The notes below the pieces were generated by a model. The model made no database searches. It worked only from the letters and a program-made list of their open reading frames with translations, and was not told the origin of the DNA. From an uncultured Clostridia bacterium (lineage in GTDB: Bacteria; Bacillota; Clostridia; Christensenellales; DUVY01), in assembly GCA_937895465.1 (NCBI GenBank), contig CALAYY010000124.1:1-10813 (forward strand): a stretch of DNA of 10,813 bases, written 5' to 3'. Numbering within the stretch: position 1 is the stretch's first letter; the number at the start of each line of letters is the position of its first letter. The translations under genes and the position numbers were made by a program. Below are positions 1-8,089 of the stretch, one piece after another.

Positions 1-852
1 AAAGGCAGACGGGAGAGCCTTAAGGTAATAGAAGACATCTATACATACAGCAAAGGCAATGTTTGGGTCAATCCTAACTCAGGCAGATCTGCATATCTTG
101 ATACACAGACAGCTTTACTCATGGGCAAAGGTTTGTTCATGGCTAATGGAGACTGGTTTGACAACGAAATGGAACAAACTAGAAAAGGTATTATTGAAAT
201 TAACGGCAAAGTAGACGTAATCAAAATGATGAAAACTCCTGTTATTAGTTCTATTATCAATAAAACCCCCACTATTACAAATGACGCTATGCTTTCAGCT
301 GTTATAAGCGCAATTGACAACGGACAGACAAGCTATGAAGGTGTTTCGGAAGATGATTTTGCAACTATAAAGGATGCAAGAACTGTTGTATATTCTATCG
401 GTCCCAACCATACCTCAGTTATTCCTTCATATGCTGCTGGTAAAGAAATTGCTGTTGACTTTTTGAGATTTTTGGCTACTGATAAGGGCAATGAGATATA
501 TATCAAAGCTACAGGCGGAGCAACTTTGCCTTTCAAATATGACCTAAAAGCAAAAAATGAAGAATTATATAATTCAATTTCTCCCTTCCAGCAAGAGATA
601 ATATCATACTTTAACGAATACACTCAGGAAATTTCTATCTTGCCTTCAACAAGTTCTTTTCCCTTGGTAAGATTTGGTACATTAAGACCTTTTGCTTCAC
701 TTGGTAATACAGTAGGTTATTATTACACATCTAACACAAGCAAAGGCTCATATAACACACTTTCTGAGAAGATTTTTTATACAGATTATGAATACTGGAC
801 AGAAAATGATAATGCTAGATGGAACAACTGCAAAAGCAGTGCAGGAATATAG
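1..852 (+). CDS. ABC transporter extracellular sugar-binding protein, C-terminal part (5' end outside window)
   Basis: The reading frame is open from the first base, so this is the 3' part of a longer gene; the first ATG in the window (121) is internal. The visible 283 residues match the C-terminal half of family 1 extracellular solute-binding proteins. A segment with GKGLFMANGDWFDNEM (about residues 42-57) is the usual 'G-x-A-M-x-x-x-G-x-W' stretch of these proteins. It is followed by a PVISSI segment and a helix with AVDFLRFLATDKGNEIY, the typical late motif where the lobe-closing helices lie. Such proteins sit outside the membrane, usually lipid-anchored in Gram-positives, and deliver sugars or oligosaccharides to an ABC permease. 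The permease genes are not in the window and may lie upstream. A glycoside hydrolase follows 16 bases downstream, which suggests a glycan-derived ligand (inference). The family call is firm; the ligand is unknown. Confidence 0.88.
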   Translation, partial: KGRRESLKVIEDIYTYSKGNVWVNPNSGRSAYLDTQTALLMGKGLFMANGDWFDNEMEQTRKGIIEINGKVDVIKMMKTPVISSIINKTPTITNDAMLSAVISAIDNGQTSYEGVSEDDFATIKDARTVVYSIGPNHTSVIPSYAAGKEIAVDFLRFLATDKGNEIYIKATGGATLPFKYDLKAKNEELYNSISPFQQEIISYFNEYTQEISILPSTSSFPLVRFGTLRPFASLGNTVGYYYTSNTSKGSYNTLSEKIFYTDYEYWTENDNARWNNCKSSAGI

Positions 853-857
853 CAAAT

Positions 858-864
858 AGGAGGG
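858..864 (+). promoter_or_regulatory. Shine-Dalgarno AGGAGGG that decides the start of the GH123-like gene
   Basis: AGGAGG lies two bases before the ATG at 866 but five bases before the second ATG at 869. The double ATGATG makes the annotated start ambiguous, and the spacing favours 869. Confidence 0.7.
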
Positions 865-868
865 TATG

Positions 869-3346
869 ATGAAGAAAAACAAATTTGACCTAAAGCTGAT
901 ATTATTACTTCTATCTTTGGTTTTTTTCTTTAATGTAGTTATTACTAATCCGCTAACTGATTCTAAGGCGGCGAGTAATGATATCGAGTTTTGGAGCGTT
1001 GCTGCTACTGAAAAAGTAATGCAGGACAAGCTGGATATTTATGGCGATATAAAGCAAGAGCCAAAGGTTGTTGTAGATGCTTGTAAGGGCGAATACGAAA
1101 GTACGCAAATTATAATGACCGCCAAAAAAGATATAAAAAGCGTGACTTTAACTTATGGCGAATTAAACGGTGAAGGTGGCACCAAATTTTCTAAGGATAA
1201 CATAGGCGTATTTTATGAGCTTTATACTAATGTTACCAATATTTATGACGGTAACGGTGCGCCTACAGGATATTATCCTGATGCATTAGTGCCTTTTGAC
1301 AGGATTGTAAAAGCTAAAGAAAATACAATAAAAGCAAACAAAAATCAAGGCTTATATATAACCTTTAATGTTCCTATTGACCAAGTTGCTGGTACATATA
1401 CAGGTTCTTTGGAAATCACTTATGACGGAGCAAGCAAAGTTTTGCCCATAGAGCTTAATGTTTTTGACTTGGAAGTCAATGAAAAGACTAATTCCAAGTC
1501 AAAGTTTAACTCTACATTTACCCAATATCTAGGTGAGCTTGACAGCACTCAAGAAATGTTTGAAGCCTATATACAGACAATGATTGAGTATAGAGTTTCA
1601 CCCAGCTATCTGATTAACGGCAATCATCTGGATAAATCCGATGAAATGGTCAATTTGTATGTTGAAAAAGCTTATGCTTTTATTCAAAACCCCAAAATGA
1701 GCAATTTTAATATACCAGCCTATACAGCAAGCGACGCTGCAACCAATGAAAAGACGATTGACAAGCAGATGCTTATAAAATATGTCAATGCGGTTATGAA
1801 AAAGAGTTTTGAAACAGGTTTTAACCTAATGGAAAGAGCTATTTTTTCTACAGGTATAATTGACGAGCCTGACTTGTTTGGGCTTATGGCAAGAGTTCCT
1901 ATCGTTATGCGTGATTATGACGAAGCAATAACTTATTGTGTTAATAATGTCAATTCTCTAATTGGTACAACACAAGTTGACCCTGCTTTTAAAGCAGAAA
2001 TAGTACAGTCTTTGAAGGATATGTCCTTTGTTGTTACTATGCCTTACAACGAATCGGTAAAGGATCTTATTACTACATGGTGTCCTTATGCCAGCGAATA
2101 TGACACAGTAGAAAAACGCAAATTATATGAAAATCAGGTTGAAAAATGGTGGTACACCTGTATTCAGCCTCGTGTTCCTCATCCTACATACCATATGGAA
2201 GATCCATTAATATCTGCACGTGCGCTTAGCTGGATGATGTCAGAATATGATGTAACAGGTAATCTTTTTTGGGCAGTAGATGTTTACGCTAGATACAACG
2301 GCACTTCCTATCAATTTATTGATGATTTTTATTCTAGCCCCGAAAGATATCCTAGAGCCAATGGAGACGGTTTCTTGTTTTACCCCGGCTCCAGATACGG
2401 AGTCTTTGGACCGCTTAGCTCTCTTAGAATGGAAGCAATAAGAGACGGTAACGAAGAATTTGAGCTGTTTTATAATCTTAAGGCTGACTACGAGCAAATG
2501 GGTATAGACAGCAGCAAAATTATACGAAACATCAATTCACTTATCTATACAGGAACAAGGGTAGCTTCCAATTCTCAGATGTTTGCTACAGCTAGAAAGG
2601 CACTTATTGAATTGTCTATGCTTGCAAAGTCCGACGCTAAGGTTTGTGTAGTTGATTATTTTGACGATAATTACGGAAATATCACATATAAAGTATTTGC
2701 TAAAACTGGCTACGAAATAAAATCGGATTCACTTACACAAGTTGAAGCAACAGCTAACGGCAATATTTACACTATCAGTGTCAACCTTAATAAAGACAGC
2801 AACTTTATGAACTTCTATACAATTGTAAACGGAAAAACTCTTTCGTTTAACTTCAATATCGGCGGTAAGACAACAGTTAATAATGCTGAGACTATTGAAA
2901 GCGGATTTTCTAAGGGTACTGTATCTGTAACATCAAGTCTAGTTGATGCTAGCGTTGTGGACGGCTCAGAAGGTAAGTTTGTAAAGCTAGATATAGCAGA
3001 AGCTGTGGCTAAGCATCAATCAATTAACTGGGCTAATACTGTTCTTAGCACAATCAACAGCTCCACCAGTAAGATAATTTTACACATCTACAATCCTACA
3101 GAAAGCGAAATACCCTTCAAATTGTTTGTAAAATTCAGCGGAGTAACAATTAATACCGAGCTTGTCAGCGTGAATTTGAAGCCTGGTATGAACGAAGTAA
3201 CAGTTGACGGAATTAACAGCTTTAACTGGACAAGATACAAAGGCATTGAAAATGCAATGATGTATTTTAGTACGGATTCAACTTCAGGCGGAGCAGCACG
3301 CACCGTGTATATAAAAGATTTGGTAGCTTATACGATTAGTAAATAA
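869..3346 (+). CDS. Secreted DUF4091/GH123-like glycoside hydrolase
   Basis: Residues are numbered from the ATG at 869; 866 is a possible alternative start, giving one more residue. Residues 1-35 form a signal peptide (KKNK, long hydrophobic stretch, likely cut after SKA). No lipobox and no LPXTG are seen, so the protein is probably released. Residues about 38-200 are a beta-sandwich like the N-terminal domain of GH123 proteins. The middle is a barrel-like catalytic region: an IIDEPD segment holds the Asp332-Glu333 pair expected for the substrate-assisted mechanism of GH123 beta-N-acetylgalactosaminidases. WWYTC (427-431), the LISARALSWMMSEYDVTGNLFWAV stretch and SLRMEAIRDG (518-527) are DUF4091 hallmarks. 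About 600-825 are extra beta-rich regions, the last probably carbohydrate-binding. DUF4091 is broad, so GalNAc specificity is an inference. The gene follows the sugar-binding protein by 16 bases and precedes a lipoprotein by 19. Confidence 0.85.
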   Translation: MKKNKFDLKLILLLLSLVFFFNVVITNPLTDSKAASNDIEFWSVAATEKVMQDKLDIYGDIKQEPKVVVDACKGEYESTQIIMTAKKDIKSVTLTYGELNGEGGTKFSKDNIGVFYELYTNVTNIYDGNGAPTGYYPDALVPFDRIVKAKENTIKANKNQGLYITFNVPIDQVAGTYTGSLEITYDGASKVLPIELNVFDLEVNEKTNSKSKFNSTFTQYLGELDSTQEMFEAYIQTMIEYRVSPSYLINGNHLDKSDEMVNLYVEKAYAFIQNPKMSNFNIPAYTASDAATNEKTIDKQMLIKYVNAVMKKSFETGFNLMERAIFSTGIIDEPDLFGLMARVPIVMRDYDEAITYCVNNVNSLIGTTQVDPAFKAEIVQSLKDMSFVVTMPYNESVKDLITTWCPYASEYDTVEKRKLYENQVEKWWYTCIQPRVPHPTYHMEDPLISARALSWMMSEYDVTGNLFWAVDVYARYNGTSYQFIDDFYSSPERYPRANGDGFLFYPGSRYGVFGPLSSLRMEAIRDGNEEFELFYNLKADYEQMGIDSSKIIRNINSLIYTGTRVASNSQMFATARKALIELSMLAKSDAKVCVVDYFDDNYGNITYKVFAKTGYEIKSDSLTQVEATANGNIYTISVNLNKDSNFMNFYTIVNGKTLSFNFNIGGKTTVNNAETIESGFSKGTVSVTSSLVDASVVDGSEGKFVKLDIAEAVAKHQSINWANTVLSTINSSTSKIILHIYNPTESEIPFKLFVKFSGVTINTELVSVNLKPGMNEVTVDGINSFNWTRYKGIENAMMYFSTDSTSGGAARTVYIKDLVAYTISK

Positions 3347-3365
3347 GCGAATAAGGAGGAATGAA

Positions 3366-4568
3366 ATGGTAAAAAAGATTAGTTTATTATTGTTGGCTTT
3401 ATTTATTATGACTATGAGTGCGTCTTTAATAGCGTGCAAGGATAAAACTCCTGCTGACCCTGATGCGGCATTAAAACAGGATGTAACGCTTTGCGATTTT
3501 GAAGAGTGGGCACCCGACTTTCAGACAATTAAGTTTATGAACGGTTTTGGAAGAGTGTCAAAAAATGAGGATAAAACCTATGTCAAAAGCGGTAATTTTT
3601 CAGCTAGGCTTGACCCTCTGGGCTGGTACAGTTCAGGCTCATTGCCTTTGATATTCTTTCCCACACGCTCAGAGACCTTTGGGTTTGATTATGCGGATTT
3701 TAGTTATGCGGATTATATTTCAGTAGAAATTTATAATCCCAATAACGAAGAAAAAACAATCAACATGGGGCTTGTGAGCAATATATCCAGTATAAGTTCA
3801 ATCACCAGAATCAATGACCGTGAGATAACGCTCAAAACCGGTTGGAATTCTGTTTACTTTGAAATTGACCCTTCAATAGTGGCAATTACTGGAAACATTA
3901 CATCAGTTGAGGGCATTTACTTCTTGTTTAAGAATGCACAGTCACTTAACCCTACAGAAGAGACACCTAAATATTATATTGATGATTTGAAAATTATCAA
4001 AAAACAGGAAAGATCTCCTTCAGATTTTAACTTTGTGCTTGATAAAAATGAGATAGCCGACTTTGAAAAAAATTATCAGAAGTATTGCGTAGACAGTGAA
4101 TACCCTACAAAAATTTCAGTTGTCAATGCCGCCGATTACGGTATAAATGCACCCAGCGGAAGAAAGGTATTAAGAGTTAATTTCTTAGGTACAGGCACTA
4201 ATTATTGGAGATACTTTAAGATTGACAAAAAGCTGATTCAAGCTTCAGTTCTCAAAGGAATGACTTTGGAACAAGCCAAAAACGCTTATTTGTGTTTTGA
4301 CGTTTATAACAATGACAGCGATATCACTAGAAACAGTATTCATACTACCGTTGACTATATTGTGGGAGACAATACAGGAAAAAGACTTTCTACAGCCTTA
4401 TTTGCCATAAGAGGACAATGGACATCTTATGAGTATAAGTTAAGCGATGTAGCCAAATTTAATGAGAATTACTTTAATGACCCGGGCGAATTAATGCTTT
4501 GGTATACAGATTTGACGGGCGATAGAGAGTTTTTCTATGACAATTTCAGAATAGAATTTAGAAACTAG
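3366..4568 (+). CDS. Surface lipoprotein with two tandem carbohydrate-binding-like beta-sandwich modules
   Basis: The start is set by AGGAGG at 3354-3359, six bases before the ATG. The ATG at 3361 is out of frame and stops after three codons. A lipoprotein signal peptide ends in the lipobox LIAC, with Cys24 as the lipidated residue, so the protein should be anchored on the outer face of the membrane. The mature part has two modules of similar design. The first (about 37-212) opens with LCDFEEW and closes with YYIDDLKII. The second (about 222-400) opens with IADFEKNY and closes with FFYDNFRIEF. The 'DFE' opening and 'Y(I)DD/DN' closing strands are typical of jelly-roll, galactose-binding-like modules. 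No catalytic motif is visible, so a glycan-binding role beside the neighbouring hydrolase is likely but inferred. I do not recognise a named family. Confidence 0.8.
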   Translation: MVKKISLLLLALFIMTMSASLIACKDKTPADPDAALKQDVTLCDFEEWAPDFQTIKFMNGFGRVSKNEDKTYVKSGNFSARLDPLGWYSSGSLPLIFFPTRSETFGFDYADFSYADYISVEIYNPNNEEKTINMGLVSNISSISSITRINDREITLKTGWNSVYFEIDPSIVAITGNITSVEGIYFLFKNAQSLNPTEETPKYYIDDLKIIKKQERSPSDFNFVLDKNEIADFEKNYQKYCVDSEYPTKISVVNAADYGINAPSGRKVLRVNFLGTGTNYWRYFKIDKKLIQASVLKGMTLEQAKNAYLCFDVYNNDSDITRNSIHTTVDYIVGDNTGKRLSTALFAIRGQWTSYEYKLSDVAKFNENYFNDPGELMLWYTDLTGDREFFYDNFRIEFRN

Positions 4569-4612
4569 AATATACGAAAAATACAAAAGATATAAAAACC
4601 AAGGAGGATCAG

Positions 4613-6709
4613 ATGAAAAAGATTTTGGCATTATTGTTAAGTATATTAACAATAAGCGTAGCTTTCGTTGCATGCGACAATAAAGGAGTTTTATTACAAA
4701 ACTTTCCTGCAGCATACAGCGAAGAAGTTCAGCTTGGGGATACTTACACGTTAAATGTAATATCAGTATTTGATAAAGATAATAACGAATACCGTGTTAC
4801 CAGCAATGTAAAAACAACTCAAGGTGACGAAGTAAATGTAATCAATAATCAGTTTGATATTGAAAACATTCAAGGTTATGTTATTACATACACCGTAAAA
4901 ATCTCTGAAAAAAAGGTTGCAACTTCAGTCTTGACTCTTACTGTTGTTGACAAAGACGGTCCTGTTATAAGGATTACAAAACCGAGTGACGGTATTGTAG
5001 GACAAGAATACACCTTGCCCGAAATTACCGTATCAGACTTGTCAGGCGATAATATAACACCTGTAATCAAGATTTATTTTGTTAACGGTGAAGAAAGGGA
5101 AGAAATAGCTTTAACCGATAATAAATTTACACCTGCTAAAAGCGGTCAGTATTTACTTCAAGTTACAGCAACTGACTCAAGCAATAATTCTAATAGTAAG
5201 GAAGAAGCATTTGTTGTTTATAACCCTGCTTTAATTGGCGAAGTTGCTAATTTTGATTATGCTGAAACAGCTAAATTATGGACAGCAAACAAGGGAGTAG
5301 AAATAAGTTATGTTTCACCTGAGCAGAATGAAGACTTAACTTATACCGGCGGATATGCCCAGATGTCTTTTACAGAAAATAATAACTGGGTTAACACCTA
5401 TTTTATGCCCCGTCAAGCTAAGGAAGCTTATGCAGATTTTGATTTGATGAGTGTATGGGTTTATCCCGTTCTCAAAGATGATGTAAAAGCCTCTTGCTTA
5501 TTCTCATTCTTTAATGACCTTAACTATCAAGTTCAGATAAAATCAGGTGAATGGAACAAAGTCTCTTTTTCTGCTGAGAAGTTTATTGCAACATTTGATA
5601 ATTTGGTAAACAAATCTCAAATCTTCTTGCCTATGAACTTTAATAATGCTGCTTCACTTAACCATGCTAACTTGGTTTCGTTTAGATTGGGAAATATATT
5701 CTTACATAAGAATGCAGATTTTTCAGTAGCAGTAGATAATGACAATTACATTAAAAACGGCGACACCACAACTGACGTAACACTTACAGTTGGAAGTGAA
5801 AACGAAACAGTGCCTGCACATGTTCTGACTGTGTTAGACAGCGAAAATAATGCTGTTACAGCAGCCTCATCTGAAGGCAATGCTTATACTTATAGTTTGA
5901 CTGCTGGTATTTATACCTATACTGTTACAAGCAATGACTCTGTATATGTAGGAAGTACAAGCGGAACATTTTCTGTAGAAAACAGCACGCAGATTAAAAA
6001 AGACGAAACCCCTACCAACTTTACATCAGGTACATCTGTTACCTTGCCTGACGCTAAAATCTGGGTTGACGGTGCAGTTACTGAAGAAGTTGCTTCTAAG
6101 ACAGCAAAATTTGTTTATGCTGCCGACAATACAGAAGAAGAAGTTTTGAGCGATACATTTACCCCTTCAGCTTCAGGTAAAGTTGTTGTAACTTATACCT
6201 ATACAGGAGCTGTTCCTCTTACTGTTGAGTACGGAGTAACAAGAGGCGCAATTAATGACAGATATGTACTTGATATGTCTAACCGTGATGCAGTACTTGA
6301 TATAGACAGCAAAAAGACAGGTTTTGATTATGCTAAGACCTATATGGCTGGCGAAAAAAATTATGTAGCAATAACTGTCAAAGTACCCGTTGTGGACGCA
6401 TCAAACTGGATAGTAGTTCCTATTTTGCCTAAAAACAATATGGAAGTACTTGCGCAATATGATTATGTAAGAGTAGAAGTTTATTATGTAGCTAACGCTG
6501 ACTCTGTAGTAAAAGGATTGTTTGTTTCTGACAAGCATATAGTGACAGGTCTAAAAACCAATCAATGGGTCAATATTGATATTCCTGCAGATTTATTTAT
6601 CAGTAGCTACGGAATAAAACACTTAATATCAGCGAACTATCATATAACCAATGCTGATTATCCTAATGTTACCGAAATCAGAATAGGTAATGTTTATGGA
6701 CAAAGCTGA
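4613..6709 (+). CDS. Modular surface lipoprotein, N-terminal part of a frame-split gene
   Basis: AGGAGG at 4602-4607 is five bases before the ATG. The signal peptide ends in FVAC, making Cys21 the probable lipid anchor; Phe at -3 is less common but acceptable. Order of modules: two Ig-like/DUF5011-type beta-sandwiches (about 25-112 and 113-205, the second with DNKFTPAKSGQY), a jelly-roll module (206-366), a pair of Ig-like domains (367-544), and a second jelly-roll (545-695). The frame then ends abruptly at GNVYGQS, exactly where the first jelly-roll (GNIFLHKN) passes into its Ig-like pair. The missing continuation is found in the +1 frame from about 6690. The intact protein would have about 1,125 residues. 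No enzyme motif is seen; the likely role is binding glycans or cell-surface polymers. The break could be a real mutation or a sequencing or assembly error. Confidence 0.8.
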   Translation: MKKILALLLSILTISVAFVACDNKGVLLQNFPAAYSEEVQLGDTYTLNVISVFDKDNNEYRVTSNVKTTQGDEVNVINNQFDIENIQGYVITYTVKISEKKVATSVLTLTVVDKDGPVIRITKPSDGIVGQEYTLPEITVSDLSGDNITPVIKIYFVNGEEREEIALTDNKFTPAKSGQYLLQVTATDSSNNSNSKEEAFVVYNPALIGEVANFDYAETAKLWTANKGVEISYVSPEQNEDLTYTGGYAQMSFTENNNWVNTYFMPRQAKEAYADFDLMSVWVYPVLKDDVKASCLFSFFNDLNYQVQIKSGEWNKVSFSAEKFIATFDNLVNKSQIFLPMNFNNAASLNHANLVSFRLGNIFLHKNADFSVAVDNDNYIKNGDTTTDVTLTVGSENETVPAHVLTVLDSENNAVTAASSEGNAYTYSLTAGIYTYTVTSNDSVYVGSTSGTFSVENSTQIKKDETPTNFTSGTSVTLPDAKIWVDGAVTEEVASKTAKFVYAADNTEEEVLSDTFTPSASGKVVVTYTYTGAVPLTVEYGVTRGAINDRYVLDMSNRDAVLDIDSKKTGFDYAKTYMAGEKNYVAITVKVPVVDASNWIVVPILPKNNMEVLAQYDYVRVEVYYVANADSVVKGLFVSDKHIVTGLKTNQWVNIDIPADLFISSYGIKHLISANYHITNADYPNVTEIRIGNVYGQS
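5228..5710 (+). repeat. Jelly-roll module, copy 1
   Basis: Protein-level repeat. Key motifs are ISYVSPEQNEDLTYTGGYA, SGEWNKVSFSAEKFIATFD and FRLGNIFL. It is closest to copy 3 (MTYVSAEENTDETYSGGYV, KTNRWVKLNINLDVFEAKFD, VRVGEMKL). Divergence suggests an old duplication. Confidence 0.7.
5711..6244 (+). repeat. Ig-like domain pair, copy 1
   Basis: About 178 residues. Its motifs ENETVPAHVLTVLDSENNAV, YTYSLTAGIYTYTV and SGTFSVEN recur in copy 2 as NETMPEYAVIVKNSLGAV, YTYNLAAGVYNYEV and SGSFTIED. Confidence 0.72.
6245..6697 (+). repeat. Jelly-roll module, copy 2
   Basis: Starts with YVLDMSN (copy 3: YILDATK). It contains TGLKTNQWVNIDIPADLF (copy 3: HALKTNRWVKLNINLDVF) and ends with IRIGNVY. It is more divergent in the middle than copies 1 and 3. 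Confidence 0.68.
6687..6709 (+). other. Frameshift junction between the two halves of the modular lipoprotein gene
   Basis: The downstream frame is closed upstream of 6687 by TAG (6684-6686), and the upstream frame ends at TGA (6707-6709). The change must therefore lie in about 20 bases. Removing one G of the GG at 6698-6699 gives GNVYDKADIV; removing one A of the AAA at 6702-6704 gives GNVYGQADIV. Both restore a continuous protein that matches the equivalent junction of the first repeat. Confidence 0.75.
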
Positions 6710-7991
6710 TATTGTAACAGGAGAAGATACGAGCGTTAATACAATAACAGTTTCAAGCACTAATGAGACTATGCCTGAGTACGCTGTAATTGTTAAAAAC
6801 AGCTTAGGTGCTGTGATGACTCCTGCATCAACTGTAGATAATGTTTATACATACAACCTTGCAGCTGGTGTTTATAACTATGAAGTGGTATCTACTGACG
6901 CTGATTATGTAGGAAAACTTTCAGGTTCATTTACCATAGAAGATGCAATGAAAATTATGGTTGATAATTATGCTAGCTTTGTAGCAGGTCAGCCGATAAG
7001 TTTCTTAGACGGCGTTATATATGAAAGCGGTGCTCCTACAGCAAACCGTGCAGCAATAACAGCAAAATATATCTATGCTATTGATAATTCTGAAATAGTA
7101 GTAGATACTGCTGCTCCGTTTACACCTGATTATTCTGGTAAGCTTGTGATCACATATACCTATGAAGGTGCTAACGACAAGATAGTTGAAGTAATAGTAG
7201 GTCGTGCGGCAACCAAAGAAGGCTATATCTTAGACGCTACCAAGGAGACCAAATTTGATTTATCAACTTCTAAGGCGGCAACTATGACTTATGTTTCTGC
7301 TGAAGAAAACACCGATGAAACATATTCTGGAGGTTATGTACTTGTTAATAACACTTCTAGCTGGTGTAATATTAACTTCTCCAATAATGTAAACTTCACA
7401 AAACAAGACTTAGAGGGATACGATTATGTTTCAATTTGGCTGTATTTGGAATATAAGAATACCACTGAAAACAACCATTACATCTCATTTTACAATGTGT
7501 TTGAGGTAAACGGAATACCCACCAACCATGCGTTAAAGACCAATAGATGGGTTAAGCTCAATATCAATTTGGATGTTTTTGAAGCCAAATTTGACGGTCT
7601 TGCAGGAAAGACAGCTAAGGTAGCATTTATGCCGTTTAACTTTAGCGCTTCATATCTATTAGGCGTAAGAGTAGGCGAGATGAAACTTGAAAAGCTGGAC
7701 AGCACAGTTAACTACAATACAGAATCCGCTAAGATTGAGATGCAGATTGCTGACTTTGACGGTTCGGACTATATAGTAAGCATCAAGAACGAAGCAGGAG
7801 AAGCAGTAACTGATTTTGATTTTGTGCTTAACAAAGAGACCAATCTTTACGAATACAGCACAACAACTGCAGGAACATATACTATAACAGTTGTTTATAG
7901 TTATCAGTTTGTAGGCAAAACCAGTGCAGGTACAGAAGTAACAAACACCTATACAGTTGAAAAAACTTATACGGTTGTAGTAAACGCATAA
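6690..7991 (+). CDS. Modular surface protein, C-terminal part of the frame-split gene
   Basis: This frame overlaps the previous one by 20 bases. It has no signal peptide and only a weak AGG (6685-6687) two bases before its ATG, so independent translation would give an unexported protein built of extracellular-type domains. Modules: an Ig-like pair (residues about 6-172) closely matching residues 367-544 of the upstream part, a jelly-roll (173-335), and a final Ig-like domain (336-433) ending at the stop. Shared motifs include AKYIYAIDNSE...FTPDYSGKLVITYTYEGA, against AKFVYAADNTE...FTPSASGKVVVTYTYTGA upstream. The sequence ends without LPXTG, consistent with anchoring through the N-terminal lipid of the upstream part. 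I read it as the rest of the same gene rather than a separate one. Function is presumed glycan binding; no catalytic residues are recognised. Confidence 0.75.
   Translation: MFMDKADIVTGEDTSVNTITVSSTNETMPEYAVIVKNSLGAVMTPASTVDNVYTYNLAAGVYNYEVVSTDADYVGKLSGSFTIEDAMKIMVDNYASFVAGQPISFLDGVIYESGAPTANRAAITAKYIYAIDNSEIVVDTAAPFTPDYSGKLVITYTYEGANDKIVEVIVGRAATKEGYILDATKETKFDLSTSKAATMTYVSAEENTDETYSGGYVLVNNTSSWCNINFSNNVNFTKQDLEGYDYVSIWLYLEYKNTTENNHYISFYNVFEVNGIPTNHALKTNRWVKLNINLDVFEAKFDGLAGKTAKVAFMPFNFSASYLLGVRVGEMKLEKLDSTVNYNTESAKIEMQIADFDGSDYIVSIKNEAGEAVTDFDFVLNKETNLYEYSTTTAGTYTITVVYSYQFVGKTSAGTEVTNTYTVEKTYTVVVNA
6705..7205 (+). repeat. Ig-like domain pair, copy 2
   Basis: Aligns along its length with copy 1 at 5711-6244, including the DYVGKLSGSF against VYVGSTSGTF segment. 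It lies downstream of the frame break, which shows that the two ORFs belong to one repeat series. Confidence 0.72.
7206..7694 (+). repeat. Jelly-roll module, copy 3
   Basis: The best preserved match to copy 1 over the first strands (YVSAEENTDETYSGGYV) and the last (FMPFNFSASYLLGVRVGEMKL, copy 1 FLPMNFNNAASL...FRLGNIFL). It is followed by a single terminal Ig-like domain rather than a pair. Confidence 0.7.
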
Positions 7992-8003
7992 AAAATAAAA
8001 TTA

Positions 8004-8051
8004 GCTTTAGCTATGGGTTTCCTGTCGTTACAGGAAACCCATACTAATAGC
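8004..8051 (+). terminator. Long intergenic hairpin, possible terminator or mRNA-processing structure
   Basis: A perfect 14-bp stem (8012-8025 with 8030-8043, loop CGTT) extends through a one-base bulge at 8011 to 8007-8010/8044-8047. It continues through a bulge at 8048 to 8004-8006/8049-8051, giving 21 pairs in all. It starts 12 bases after the stop of the modular gene and ends 38 before the GH20 start. No T-run follows on the + strand, so it does not fit a classical rho-independent terminator. On the minus strand a T-rich stretch does follow, but no gene reads that way. The hairpin is certain from the sequence; its function is not. Confidence 0.55.
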
Positions 8052-8089
8052 ATTAATAAAATAAAAATAACTATTAAAAGGGCAGAGCT

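Noticed and set aside
333..1029. Minus-strand ORFs over the sugar-binding protein and its junction with the hydrolase
   Set aside because: They lie opposite well-supported coding sequence, have no ribosome sites of note and resemble no family.
3361..3372. ATG at 3361 as start of the two-module lipoprotein
   Set aside because: It is in another frame and reaches a stop after three codons; the ATG at 3366 has the proper spacing from AGGAGG.
6690..6709. Programmed +1 frameshifting at the AGC-TGA junction
   Set aside because: There is no prfB-like slippery codon, no strong upstream Shine-Dalgarno and no evident stimulatory structure. P-site re-pairing from AGC to GCT is unfavourable.
5711..7205. 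Recent DNA-level tandem duplication of the Ig-like pair
   Set aside because: The copies match in protein motifs but differ widely in nucleotides, so the duplication is old; no long identical DNA stretch was seen.
8052..8089. A promoter for the GH20 gene in the AT-rich stretch after the hairpin
   Set aside because: The stretch is too uniformly A/T to pick out -35 and -10 boxes with proper spacing; no convincing TTGACA is present.
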